Shown here piece by piece: positions 1-6,056 of a stretch of DNA of 9,885 nt (position 1 is the first letter of the stretch; each line of letters opens with the position of its first letter). This DNA is from Chitinophagaceae bacterium (GTDB lineage Bacteria > Bacteroidota > Bacteroidia > Chitinophagales > Chitinophagaceae): assembly GCA_003455235.1 (NCBI GenBank), contig DMRT01000319.1, positions 1 through 9,885 of the forward strand, read 5' to 3'. The notes under the pieces were generated by a model that saw nothing but the letters and a program-made list of their open reading frames with translations, did not search any database and was not told the DNA's origin. Position numbers and translations under genes: made by a program.

Positions 1-955
1 CCTGGTTGGGATAATCGCTGCGTCCGGTGGCCATGATGATGTCTTTACGTGTTTCCACGGCCAGTTCATAACTGATCTCGGGAGTTGGATTTGCCATGGC
101 AAACACGATGGGGTGCTTGGCCATGCTTTTCACCATGTCGGCCGTTACGGTATCACCAATGCTGAGACCGATGAATACATCGGCGTCTTTCATGGCGCGG
201 GCCAGGTCATAATCTTTGTACTTGGCATCCACGCAGAATTTCTTTTTCAGTTCTTCCACATCGGGGCGGCCCTGGTATAAAATTCCCTTGCGGTCGAATA
301 CCATGAAATTGCTGTGTTTGGCACCCAATGATTCATACAGCTGTATACAGGCCATGGCAGCCGCACCGGCGCCGTTCACCACAAAACGTACTTTATCAAT
401 CTTCTTCTTTTGTATTTCCAGCGCATTCAGTAAGCCGGCGGCACTGATGATGGCAGTACCGTGCTGGTCGTCGTGCATGATGGGGATCTTGCAGCGCTTC
501 TTCAGTTCCTGTTCAATATAAAAACATTCGGGCGATTTGATGTCTTCAAGGTTGATACCGCCAAATGTGGGTTCCAGTGCCTGTACAATCTGTACAAATT
601 TTTCCGGGTCGTGTTCGTTGATTTCGATGTCGAATACATCGATGTCGGCGAATATTTTAAACAGTACTCCTTTTCCTTCCATCACCGGTTTGCCGGCTTC
701 GGGGCCGATATTGCCCAGCCCCAGAACCGCCGTGCCGTTGCTGATTACTCCCACCAGGTTTCCTTTGGCGGTGTATTTATATACATCTTCGGGATTGGCA
801 GCAATTTCGAGACAGGGTTCGGCCACACCGGGAGAATAGGCCAGCGAGAGATCCCGTTGTGTTTTTGCTTCTTTGGTGGGTATTACTTCTATTTTGCCAG
901 GCCTGCCTTTGGCGTGATACTCGAGGGCCTGTTGTTTGCGTGATTCTTTCGACAT
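1..955 (-). CDS. maeB: NADP-dependent malic enzyme (C-terminus cut by window edge)
   Basis: Oxidative decarboxylation of malate to pyruvate with reduction of NAD(P), in the cytoplasm. The visible 318 residues start [20 protein letters not shown] and follow the MaeB-type malic enzyme throughout. The malic domain carries [10 protein letters not shown] (catalytic Tyr40) and [13 protein letters not shown] (catalytic Lys95). The metal-binding acidic residues are in INLEDIK (Glu137, Asp138) and HDDQHGTA (Asp162/163). The NAD-binding domain begins near residue 165, with the dinucleotide loop [11 protein letters not shown] at about 192-202 and the late motif [11 protein letters not shown] at 285-295. 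The ATG at 953-955 is the only sensible start; no clear Shine-Dalgarno is present, which is normal for Bacteroidota. The frame is open to base 1. Whether a C-terminal phosphotransacetylase-like domain follows (long form of about 750 residues) cannot be seen, nor can NAD versus NADP preference be settled. A tandem heptamer tract ends two bases before the start codon. Recognition of the family is firm; the symbol is less certain. Confidence 0.95.
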   Translation of the reverse strand, partial: MSKESRKQQALEYHAKGRPGKIEVIPTKEAKTQRDLSLAYSPGVAEPCLEIAANPEDVYKYTAKGNLVGVISNGTAVLGLGNIGPEAGKPVMEGKGVLFKIFADIDVFDIEINEHDPEKFVQIVQALEPTFGGINLEDIKSPECFYIEQELKKRCKIPIMHDDQHGTAIISAAGLLNALEIQKKKIDKVRFVVNGAGAAAMACIQLYESLGAKHSNFMVFDRKGILYQGRPDVEELKKKFCVDAKYKDYDLARAMKDADVFIGLSIGDTVTADMVKSMAKHPIVFAMANPTPEISYELAVETRKDIIMATGRSDYPNQ

Positions 956-956
956 A

Positions 957-995
957 GTTAATGGTTAATGGTTCATCGTTACTAGTAACACCATT
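957..995. repeat. Heptamer tandem tract and palindrome upstream of malic enzyme
   Basis: On the plus strand GTTAATG occurs twice in tandem (957-963, 964-970), followed by the degenerate copy GTTCATC (971-977). It is followed directly by the perfect 12-base palindrome GTTACTAGTAAC (978-989). AATGGT (967-972) and ACCATT (990-995) form an outer inverted pair around it. The tract begins two bases upstream of the malic enzyme start codon, so it is probably in its leader or promoter region. It could be an operator, a leader hairpin or a drifting microsatellite; the sequence alone does not decide. The rest of the 124-base gap (996-1079) shows no gene, no clear promoter and no hairpin followed by a T-run. 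Confidence 0.5.
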
Positions 996-1079
996 GCTGT
1001 TTTTTGCAGTTCTTACTATTACTTCAAGGGAACTTGGGGATGCAATTTACATAAATACGGTCACAGTGATTGTGGCAGC

Positions 1080-1565
1080 TTATGATTTAACCTTAAAGCC
1101 CCAGGTGATTGAAAATTCAGCCACCGGGTTTCCGTCGCTGTCTTTTCCAACAGATCCTGCAGTTACTGTTCTGCTTTCTTTGCTGTTGATGGCATCTTCG
1201 ATGGTTTGCCGGATGAGCGGACCATCTTCGCAGGTGAAGGTGGTGCGGCCAACGGCTTTCTTCATAAAATTGCCTTTTACTTCCAGCACCAGCATACTCA
1301 CCGGCGGATTACGCTTATATATATGAGCAAGCGCCAGAACACCGGTACTCATTTCAGCAGCCATGGACAGGCAGGCAAAATAAGTGCTCTTAAAGGGATT
1401 CTGGCTCAGCCATTTGAAAGGAACGGTGACCACGCATTTGGTTTCGTCGGCATACCGGACCCGTACACCACTGATATAGGCAGCAGGTAACCTGGAAAAA
1501 AGAAAGAGCCGGAATTTTACCGGGCTGTTTACGAGTGAAAGGAAGGATGCTGCGTTGCTGGTCAT
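1080..1565 (-). CDS. DUF4442 family protein, hotdog-fold thioesterase-like
   Basis: A 161-residue cytoplasmic protein with no signal peptide or membrane segment. The pattern matches the DUF4442 family, a branch of the hotdog thioesterase superfamily. An N-terminal helix region (NSPVKFRLFLFSRLPAAYISG) is followed by VRVRYADETKCVVTVPFKW, then the long helix that would fill the hotdog (NPFKSTYFACLSMAAEMSTGVLAL, about 56-79), then strands SMLVLEVKGNFMKKAVGRTTFTCEDG and a C-terminal strand VAEFSITWGFKV. Length is typical for the family. By fold it may act on acyl-CoA or another acyl thioester, but no substrate is established and I see no decisive catalytic residue, so function is unassigned. The ATG at 1563-1565 is the first in-frame start and sits inside an octamer repeat. 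It is followed after 124 bases by the malic enzyme on the same strand; a shared transcript is possible but not shown. Confidence 0.85.
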   Translation of the reverse strand: MTSNAASFLSLVNSPVKFRLFLFSRLPAAYISGVRVRYADETKCVVTVPFKWLSQNPFKSTYFACLSMAAEMSTGVLALAHIYKRNPPVSMLVLEVKGNFMKKAVGRTTFTCEDGPLIRQTIEDAINSKESRTVTAGSVGKDSDGNPVAEFSITWGFKVKS

Positions 1566-1591
1566 TGGGTTATTAAGTCATTAGGTCATTG
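1560..1591 (-). repeat. Four-copy octamer tandem repeat containing the DUF4442 start codon
   Basis: Read on the minus strand, four consecutive 8-base units fit the pattern YAATRACY with no gap: 1591-1584 and 1567-1560 are both CAATGACC, 1583-1576 is TAATGACT and 1575-1568 is TAATAACC. The last unit supplies the ATG of the DUF4442 gene (1565-1563). Two earlier units also contain ATG, each followed after one codon by TAA. This is directly visible; a role in translation or slippage is inference. Confidence 0.75.
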
Positions 1592-1666
1592 ACTGAGAGT
1601 ATGCCTGCCCGGAAAACAGAAATTTTTGAGTAATGAATTCATGTATCCGGAACTTTATCAATAACC

Positions 1667-1720
1667 ACACAGGTATATGGCAGACGGTTTTTAATTGAGT
1701 TGTATGCTATGTACCTGTGT
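1667..1720. other. Imperfect palindrome (possible hairpin) after the peptidase gene
   Basis: The arms are 1667-1686 and 1701-1720, with 16 of 20 positions complementary and a 14-base centre. The outermost nine bases pair perfectly (ACACAGGTA against TACCTGTGT). It begins 13 bases beyond the stop codon of the papain-like peptidase gene. No T-run follows on either strand, so it is not a classical intrinsic terminator. It could stabilise the 3' end of the upstream message, or form a leader hairpin if the candidate promoter at 1729-1759 is real. The remainder of this 168-base gap (1592-1666) holds nothing I recognise. Confidence 0.55.
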
Positions 1721-1728
1721 AGCTTAGT

Positions 1729-1759
1729 CAAACTTATTTATTCACTTCCACCACGCAGA
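1729..1759 (-). promoter_or_regulatory. Candidate Bacteroidota-type promoter for DUF4442 gene
   Basis: On the minus strand TAAGTTTG (1736-1729) matches the Bacteroidota -7 consensus TAnnTTTG exactly, and TCTG (1759-1756) lies 19 bases upstream, one base off the -33 TTTG element. The TAA of the -7 box is also the stop codon of the papain-like peptidase. If used, transcription would start near 1722-1725, just before the palindrome at 1667-1720, giving a leader of about 160 bases for the DUF4442 gene. A match this short can occur by chance. Confidence 0.3.
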
Positions 1760-3362
1760 TAACGGCTTTCTGCTGCCCGCCTTCTTCCCGGAAGTTGATG
1801 GTGCCGCCGCTGCCGGCTGCATACCGCACATTTCCAACACCGCTTTGATTAAGTGCTGTGCTTACTTTATCGCCGTAGCTGCTTCCGCTGCTTTTGCTGA
1901 TGGCATTGTTCAGGGCGTACCAGTCGAGCGGCTGTTTGGTTACCACAATGGCAAACACATCCTTGTTACCCACATTATCCGGCACTAAACTTTTACCCCG
2001 GGGAAATAACCGGTAGCCGGTAATGCCGCAATACGGGGAGAATGATGTTTTGGTTGCATCTTCTTTACTTGGATACGGGAACAGGGTGTAGCTGCTTCCA
2101 TCGGTTTCCTGACCGAATATGTAAGTGTAGCACTCTACTGAATTCTTTACCTCCATTTTGAATTTAGTGCCTGGCGCAACGGTATTCACAGTTTCAAAAA
2201 TGTTCCCGGATTTCAGCCGTAGCGGAATGTATTGTTTGTCGTCGTTCTTCACCAGGCCAATGGCGCATTCCAATGCCACACTTACGGCGGCGCCGCGTTT
2301 AGGCATGGGGTCAATGCCATAGGCTTCCCGAACGAATTCCTTAAAGTCGGCATAACCCACCCAGGCCACGCCATTATTACCCCATTCGGTTCCCCAGCTG
2401 TTCATAATCTGGAAAGCGCCGGTATACGTTTCGCCGCTGGCATATTTGGCAACTTTGCGGTCGTCGTAACCAATCACACACATGGCATGACCGCCAAAAC
2501 CCATCTGGCTGCGGTCCTGGTCGGTGGGTGTCCACAGTTCTTTACCCATCATTCCCTGCATAAAACTTCCGCCCACCATCATGCCGATCACCACCGGTGC
2601 ATCTTTTGCCAGGTGTTCTTTAATGGCACGGATGCTGATGCCCTGTGTGCTTTCTCCATCGGTGAGGCGGGTGAACCCGTGCATGCGGTTTTGTGAAGCC
2701 TCGTTCATCAATGCATTATTGGGCTGCCGGCTGCAATCCTGGTCGGTATATGGAAAATCGTTGAATGCCACCACCCCTTTATTGGTCATAAATTCCATGG
2801 CATTCTGAATATAGGCGCCCTGGCATCCTTCAAGCCCGATCTGGTTGTACACAAAGGCCGGACTATAACTGGTATTGTTTGCATTCTGCCCGGTGGAAGC
2901 AGCTTCAACAATTGTTCTGGCGGCATACACACTGCTCCATGCCACGCAGCTTCCCTGCTGGCCCTGGTTTCTCCTTTCCGGTGCAAACCGGAGCAGCGAA
3001 ACACTTTCCGGTAAGGGATTTTTGGTATTGTCATCGGCCAACCCTTCGTATACGCTGGCTTTTTTGAATGTGTCGGCATTGTAATTATAACCGCTTTGCG
3101 AAAAGAGGTTCTTCACCACATCGGTTACACCGCCGCCGCCCCCGCCTGCATTGCGGAAAAAGAAGAAGTATGCAGCGGCTCCTGCCACCAGCAGCAGCAA
3201 TATTTTTTTACCACCGCCCCCACCGCGGAATAACATCAGCAACATCGGCAAGAGGTTCATCAGTCCGCCGCCCCCACCGGTACCACCACCACCACCCCCC
3301 GAGGTTTTACTTTCATCAAAATCCTGTTGATCCTGCTGATCATCTTCCATACGAATAGGCAT
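1734..3362 (-). CDS. Membrane-anchored C1 (papain-like) cysteine peptidase with DUF4384-like C-terminus
   Basis: A 542-residue protein. The acidic, Gln-rich start (MPIRMEDDQQDQQDFDESK) is followed by three glycine blocks (22-33, 47-51, 73-78). These are separated by a short hydrophobic stretch (34-45) and a likely transmembrane helix (about 53-69), with Lys52-Lys53 on its N-terminal side. That suggests a cytoplasmic N-terminus and an exported catalytic domain. The papain-like domain covers about 115-355 and shows a full catalytic set: Gln133 (oxyanion hole) and Cys139 in NQGQQGSCVAWS, His292 in GGHAMCVIGYDD, and Asn321 in IMNSWGTEWGNNG. The C-terminal region, about 370-475, resembles DUF4384 (VAPGTKFKMEVKN, YTLFPYP, DVFAIVV), a domain often joined to peptidase domains. 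No cleaved signal peptide or classical inhibitory propeptide is evident. ATG at 3360-3362 is chosen because it is the first in-frame start; Met5 is an alternative. Substrate is unknown. The gene lies 185 bases after pbpC, so it may have its own promoter. Confidence 0.88.
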   Translation of the reverse strand: MPIRMEDDQQDQQDFDESKTSGGGGGGTGGGGGLMNLLPMLLMLFRGGGGGKKILLLLVAGAAAYFFFFRNAGGGGGGVTDVVKNLFSQSGYNYNADTFKKASVYEGLADDNTKNPLPESVSLLRFAPERRNQGQQGSCVAWSSVYAARTIVEAASTGQNANNTSYSPAFVYNQIGLEGCQGAYIQNAMEFMTNKGVVAFNDFPYTDQDCSRQPNNALMNEASQNRMHGFTRLTDGESTQGISIRAIKEHLAKDAPVVIGMMVGGSFMQGMMGKELWTPTDQDRSQMGFGGHAMCVIGYDDRKVAKYASGETYTGAFQIMNSWGTEWGNNGVAWVGYADFKEFVREAYGIDPMPKRGAAVSVALECAIGLVKNDDKQYIPLRLKSGNIFETVNTVAPGTKFKMEVKNSVECYTYIFGQETDGSSYTLFPYPSKEDATKTSFSPYCGITGYRLFPRGKSLVPDNVGNKDVFAIVVTKQPLDWYALNNAISKSSGSSYGDKVSTALNQSGVGNVRYAAGSGGTINFREEGGQQKAVICVVEVNK

Positions 3363-3451
3363 AACAAAAATTTTACGTGAATAAGATATTTAAATGTAAG
3401 AAGAAATTTGGGGAATGAACAGCACTGTGCAGAAATGAACAAAGTTGGTTT

Positions 3452-3512
3452 AACCACATAGACACATAGGTCACAATAGGAAATCCACATAGGTCTATGT
3501 TTCTATGTGGTT
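3452..3512. repeat. Palindromic ACCACATAG-type intergenic repeat
   Basis: The arms AACCACATAGACACATAG (3452-3469) and CTATGTTTCTATGTGGTT (3495-3512) are complementary at 17 of 18 positions. CACATAGGTC also occurs as a direct repeat at 3463-3472 and 3486-3495, so the element looks built from several copies of a CACATAG-like unit in both orientations. It starts 36 bases beyond the pbpC stop codon in the 185-base gap before the peptidase gene. From memory, AACCACATAG/CTATGTGGTT elements recur between genes in Bacteroidota genomes; I cannot verify that here. No T-run adjoins it. The flanking bases (3363-3451 and 3513-3547) are AT-rich with no gene. Confidence 0.7.
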
Positions 3513-3547
3513 CAATTATTTATGACGCAAAAATTTATAGAATAATT

Positions 3548-5962
3548 TTATTGTTTATCGAGGATATCGAATTGTCTGGATACGCTTACCCCGTTCTCAT
3601 CCACCAGGGTGATGGTGTGTTTACCGGGTGGAGGATTTAATCCCATCTGGTGAAAATTCTGTGTGGTGCCGATGAAGGCATCATCGAGGCTCCAGAAGAT
3701 TTTGGCGCCGGCCCTTCGGTGAGCGGCGGTAAAAACGGTTCTTCCTCTTTCTCCATTGATTTCAAGCGGCACATAAATTTTGGCATCGGGCTGCGGGTAA
3801 ATGATCTCCATTAATTTCCCGGTTTCCAAAAATGTGCAGCCGGGCTTAAAGGGGGGGAGTGGTTTGTAATCGATGTTCCGCTGCTTGTAATAAAATTCCA
3901 TGGCCGGGGTAAGGATGAACCAGCTTTTGTGAACCATGTTGCCGGGCAGTTCGCATTCTTCGGTTACCCGGAAATTTCCGCTGGCATCGAGGTGTATTAT
4001 TTTATGGTATGGGCACTGCAATACTTTGGTTCCATTCGGAGGCATAAACAGGGTATCCACATCCGGGCAATCAATATTGGCACGATAGCCGCTTTGCCGG
4101 CATACCGGTACGAATGTGTAATTGTATTTCGGTTTGTCAAACCATTTCCCGTTGGGTAATAACCGGAAGATATCAAACAGGATGGGTGCAGCGGTCTGTA
4201 CACCGATCAGCCCCGGCCTGCCCTCACCATCCGTATTACCCACCCATACGGCCACTACGTTCTTGGGCGTTACACCGATGGCCCATCCGTCGCGGAAGCC
4301 AAAGCTGGTTCCTGTTTTCCACGCAATTTTTTGCGAAGAGGAGAACAATTGCCACAATCCTTCTTCACCCGGGCGCATCACTTCCTGCATGGCCTGGAAG
4401 GTGAAGTAAATGGAAGTGGCATCGAGCGGGATGTTTGTTTGCGGTTTGCGGTTTGCGGTTTGAGGACTGAGGTTGGTGGTTCTTGGTTTGTAGTTGGGTG
4501 CATGAAAATCTGCTGCATCCATTTTGCCATGATTTTTCGTTTGATGATTCAGTGCCCTTGCCATGGATGCATATACCGCAGCAATATCCCACATGGTTAC
4601 TTCGCATCCGCCAAGTACCAGGCTGAGGCCATAGGTATCGGCACTCCGGTTAAGGGTGCTGATGCCGCATTGCTGCAATGTTTCGTAAAAACGCTGGTAC
4701 TTGTATTGCTGCAGCATTTTAATCGCCGGGATATTAAGACTTCTTGAAAGGGCTCTTCCGGCAGGAACGGCACCGTCGTAATTGAGGTCGAAATTTTTTG
4801 GAGCATAGCTGCCGATCTGTGTGGGTATATCCGGGATAAGGGAATTGGGGAGGATCAGTCCATCGCTGAGCATGGATGCATACAGGATGGGCTTCAATGC
4901 ACTGCCCGGACTGCGGGGCGCTGCAATCACATCCACATCGCTTTCCATTTCTTTGTTTGCCGGGTCGGCAATATTGCCCGCATATGATAATACGTTCCCC
5001 GTTTCCACATCCAGTACCAGTGCACAGGCGTTGTTGATGCCATTCCCTTTTAATACCGACTGATGTTGCTGAATGATGCGAGTAACATTCTTCTGAAGGT
5101 TGCCGTCAAGCGTTGTTTTGATCCTGGTTTCCTGCTTCCATGTTTTATTGTCCTTGATAAAACGCTGTAAAAGATGCGGTGCATTTTGCGGAAGGCGCAG
5201 CGGTTCATCCGGCAGGGGCTCCAGTTTGGCCAGTTCAGCGGCTTCCGGGCTCAGTTTTCCTGCTTCCAGCAAATGATCAAGCAGCCCGTTTCTTTTCCGT
5301 AACAACACATCCCGGTTCCTGCCCGGGTGAACCAGGGCAGGCGCATTGGGCAACACCGCCAGTGCCGCCATTTCACCCCAGCTCAGTTTATCGGGGCTTC
5401 TTCCATAATAACGCCAGGCCGCAGCATCCAGCCCCACGATATTACTGCCGAAGGGTGCATTGCCGGCATACAGGGCCAGGATCTCTTTTTTGGAGTACGT
5501 CATTTCGAGCCGGATGGCAAGGATGCTTTCCTTGATCTTGTTCCAGATGTTTCTTTTTTCATCTTTTTTGGATAGGCGTATCACCTGCATGCTGATGGTG
5601 CTGCCTCCCTGTACAATGCCTTTATTTTTTATGTTTTTTGTGATGGCCCTTGTGATGGCCACAGGATCAACACCAGGATGTTTAAAGAAACGCTTGTCTT
5701 CAAAGGTGGTGATGCAGTCGATGAATTTTTGCGGCACAGTTTTATTATGCGGAAAACGCCATTGGCCGTCGGCAGCAATAGTGGCATTGAGGAGATTGCC
5801 GTCTTTGTCTTCGATTACATAGGAGGTGGGTGCATTGAATAATTGATCCGGAAGCGAAAGCCAGAACCACAGCAGCAAACCCGCGATCAATACCAGCATG
5901 ATCTTACTCCTGGTACGGAGATGCATTAACCGGTATGATATATTTCGAATCAGTTTGTTCAT
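3548..5962 (-). CDS. pbpC: Penicillin-binding protein 1C (bifunctional transglycosylase/transpeptidase)
   Basis: An 804-residue class A PBP anchored in the inner membrane, polymerising and crosslinking peptidoglycan in the periplasm. Numbered from the chosen Met: a short basic N-terminus, one transmembrane helix at about 20-36, then the GT51 domain with FEDKRFFKHPGVD (catalytic Glu88), QGGSTISMQ (118-126) and KKEILALYAGNAPFG (second Glu160). The transpeptidase domain has SPGSALKP (active Ser354, Lys357), SRSLN (SxN at 408-410) and WKTGTSFGFRD (KTG at 549-551). The last 80 or so residues (IIYPQPDAKIYVP onward) match the BiPBP_C domain typical of PBP1C. Residues about 489-508 are an insert encoded by a heptamer repeat. 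ATG at 5960-5962 is preferred: the upstream in-frame GTG at 5984-5986 would add eight residues encoded partly within an inverted-repeat arm. It follows the alpha-2-macroglobulin gene by 94 bases, the familiar yfhM-pbpC pairing, and no promoter is visible between them, so co-transcription is likely. All catalytic motifs are intact. Confidence 0.96.
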   Translation of the reverse strand: MNKLIRNISYRLMHLRTRSKIMLVLIAGLLLWFWLSLPDQLFNAPTSYVIEDKDGNLLNATIAADGQWRFPHNKTVPQKFIDCITTFEDKRFFKHPGVDPVAITRAITKNIKNKGIVQGGSTISMQVIRLSKKDEKRNIWNKIKESILAIRLEMTYSKKEILALYAGNAPFGSNIVGLDAAAWRYYGRSPDKLSWGEMAALAVLPNAPALVHPGRNRDVLLRKRNGLLDHLLEAGKLSPEAAELAKLEPLPDEPLRLPQNAPHLLQRFIKDNKTWKQETRIKTTLDGNLQKNVTRIIQQHQSVLKGNGINNACALVLDVETGNVLSYAGNIADPANKEMESDVDVIAAPRSPGSALKPILYASMLSDGLILPNSLIPDIPTQIGSYAPKNFDLNYDGAVPAGRALSRSLNIPAIKMLQQYKYQRFYETLQQCGISTLNRSADTYGLSLVLGGCEVTMWDIAAVYASMARALNHQTKNHGKMDAADFHAPNYKPRTTNLSPQTANRKPQTNIPLDATSIYFTFQAMQEVMRPGEEGLWQLFSSSQKIAWKTGTSFGFRDGWAIGVTPKNVVAVWVGNTDGEGRPGLIGVQTAAPILFDIFRLLPNGKWFDKPKYNYTFVPVCRQSGYRANIDCPDVDTLFMPPNGTKVLQCPYHKIIHLDASGNFRVTEECELPGNMVHKSWFILTPAMEFYYKQRNIDYKPLPPFKPGCTFLETGKLMEIIYPQPDAKIYVPLEINGERGRTVFTAAHRRAGAKIFWSLDDAFIGTTQNFHQMGLNPPPGKHTITLVDENGVSVSRQFDILDKQ
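4441..4496 (-). repeat. Degenerate heptanucleotide tandem repeat inside pbpC
   Basis: On the plus strand GCGGTTT is repeated perfectly three times (4441-4461). Five further 7-base units of drifting sequence follow (GAGGACT, GAGGTTG, GTGGTTC, TTGGTTT, GTAGTTG) up to 4496. Read as pbpC codons, the 21-base super-period gives a 7-residue peptide repeat with KPRTTN, SPQTAN and KPQTN as related segments. The tract lies between the SxN and KTG motifs in a loop that I expect to vary in length among relatives. Because 7 is not a multiple of 3, gain or loss of one unit would shift the frame. Confidence 0.8.
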
Positions 5963-5970
5963 ATAAGGAT

Positions 5971-6051
5971 AGAACGCCGGTGACACCGGTAAAACGGATC
6001 AATTCGGATATTATCCGTGCTGATCAGCTTCGTCCGTGTCATCGGCGTTCT
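5971..6051. repeat. 81-base imperfect palindrome between alpha-2-macroglobulin and pbpC
   Basis: The element is centred on 6011. The outer arms AGAACGCCGGTGACAC (5971-5986) and GTGTCATCGGCGTTCT (6036-6051) match at 15 of 16 positions. The centre CGGATATTATCCG (6005-6017) also pairs, and GATCA/TGATC lie symmetrically at 5997-6001 and 6021-6025. In total about 30 of 40 base pairs hold. It begins 5 bases after the alpha-2-macroglobulin stop and ends 8 bases before the pbpC ATG, filling the 94-base gap almost completely. In a shared transcript it could form a long hairpin next to the pbpC start. No T-run follows, so it is not a standard terminator. It resembles dispersed ATCCGTGTCATC-type intergenic repeats I recall from bacterial genomes, which I cannot verify here. 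Confidence 0.75.
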
Positions 6052-6056
6052 ATTTT

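Noticed and set aside
461..943. 160-codon plus-strand reading frame opposite the malic enzyme
   Set aside because: The minus strand encodes a clear malic enzyme with catalytic motifs over the same bases; the plus frame is Phe/Tyr-rich and has no recognisable domain.
2232..2696. 154-codon plus-strand reading frame opposite the papain-like peptidase
   Set aside because: It mirrors the coding frame of the peptidase, including its catalytic His region, and shows no signal of its own.
3391..3398. TACATTTA on the minus strand as a -7 promoter box for the peptidase gene
   Set aside because: It differs from TAnnTTTG at the last base and no convincing -33 element lies 19-21 bases upstream.
4131..4143. 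Perfect short palindrome GGTTTGTCAAACC inside pbpC
   Set aside because: It lies in conserved coding sequence, is only 13 bases and fits ordinary codons; chance is the simplest reading.
5963..5986. GTG start giving PBP1C eight extra residues (MSPAFYPY)
   Set aside because: The extra codons fall in the inverted-repeat arm, and the ATG at 5960-5962 gives a normal short basic N-terminus before the membrane helix.
1667..6051. Intrinsic terminators at the three intergenic palindromes
   Set aside because: None is followed by a T-run in the direction of transcription, so they do not meet the usual definition even though they may end or protect transcripts in another way.
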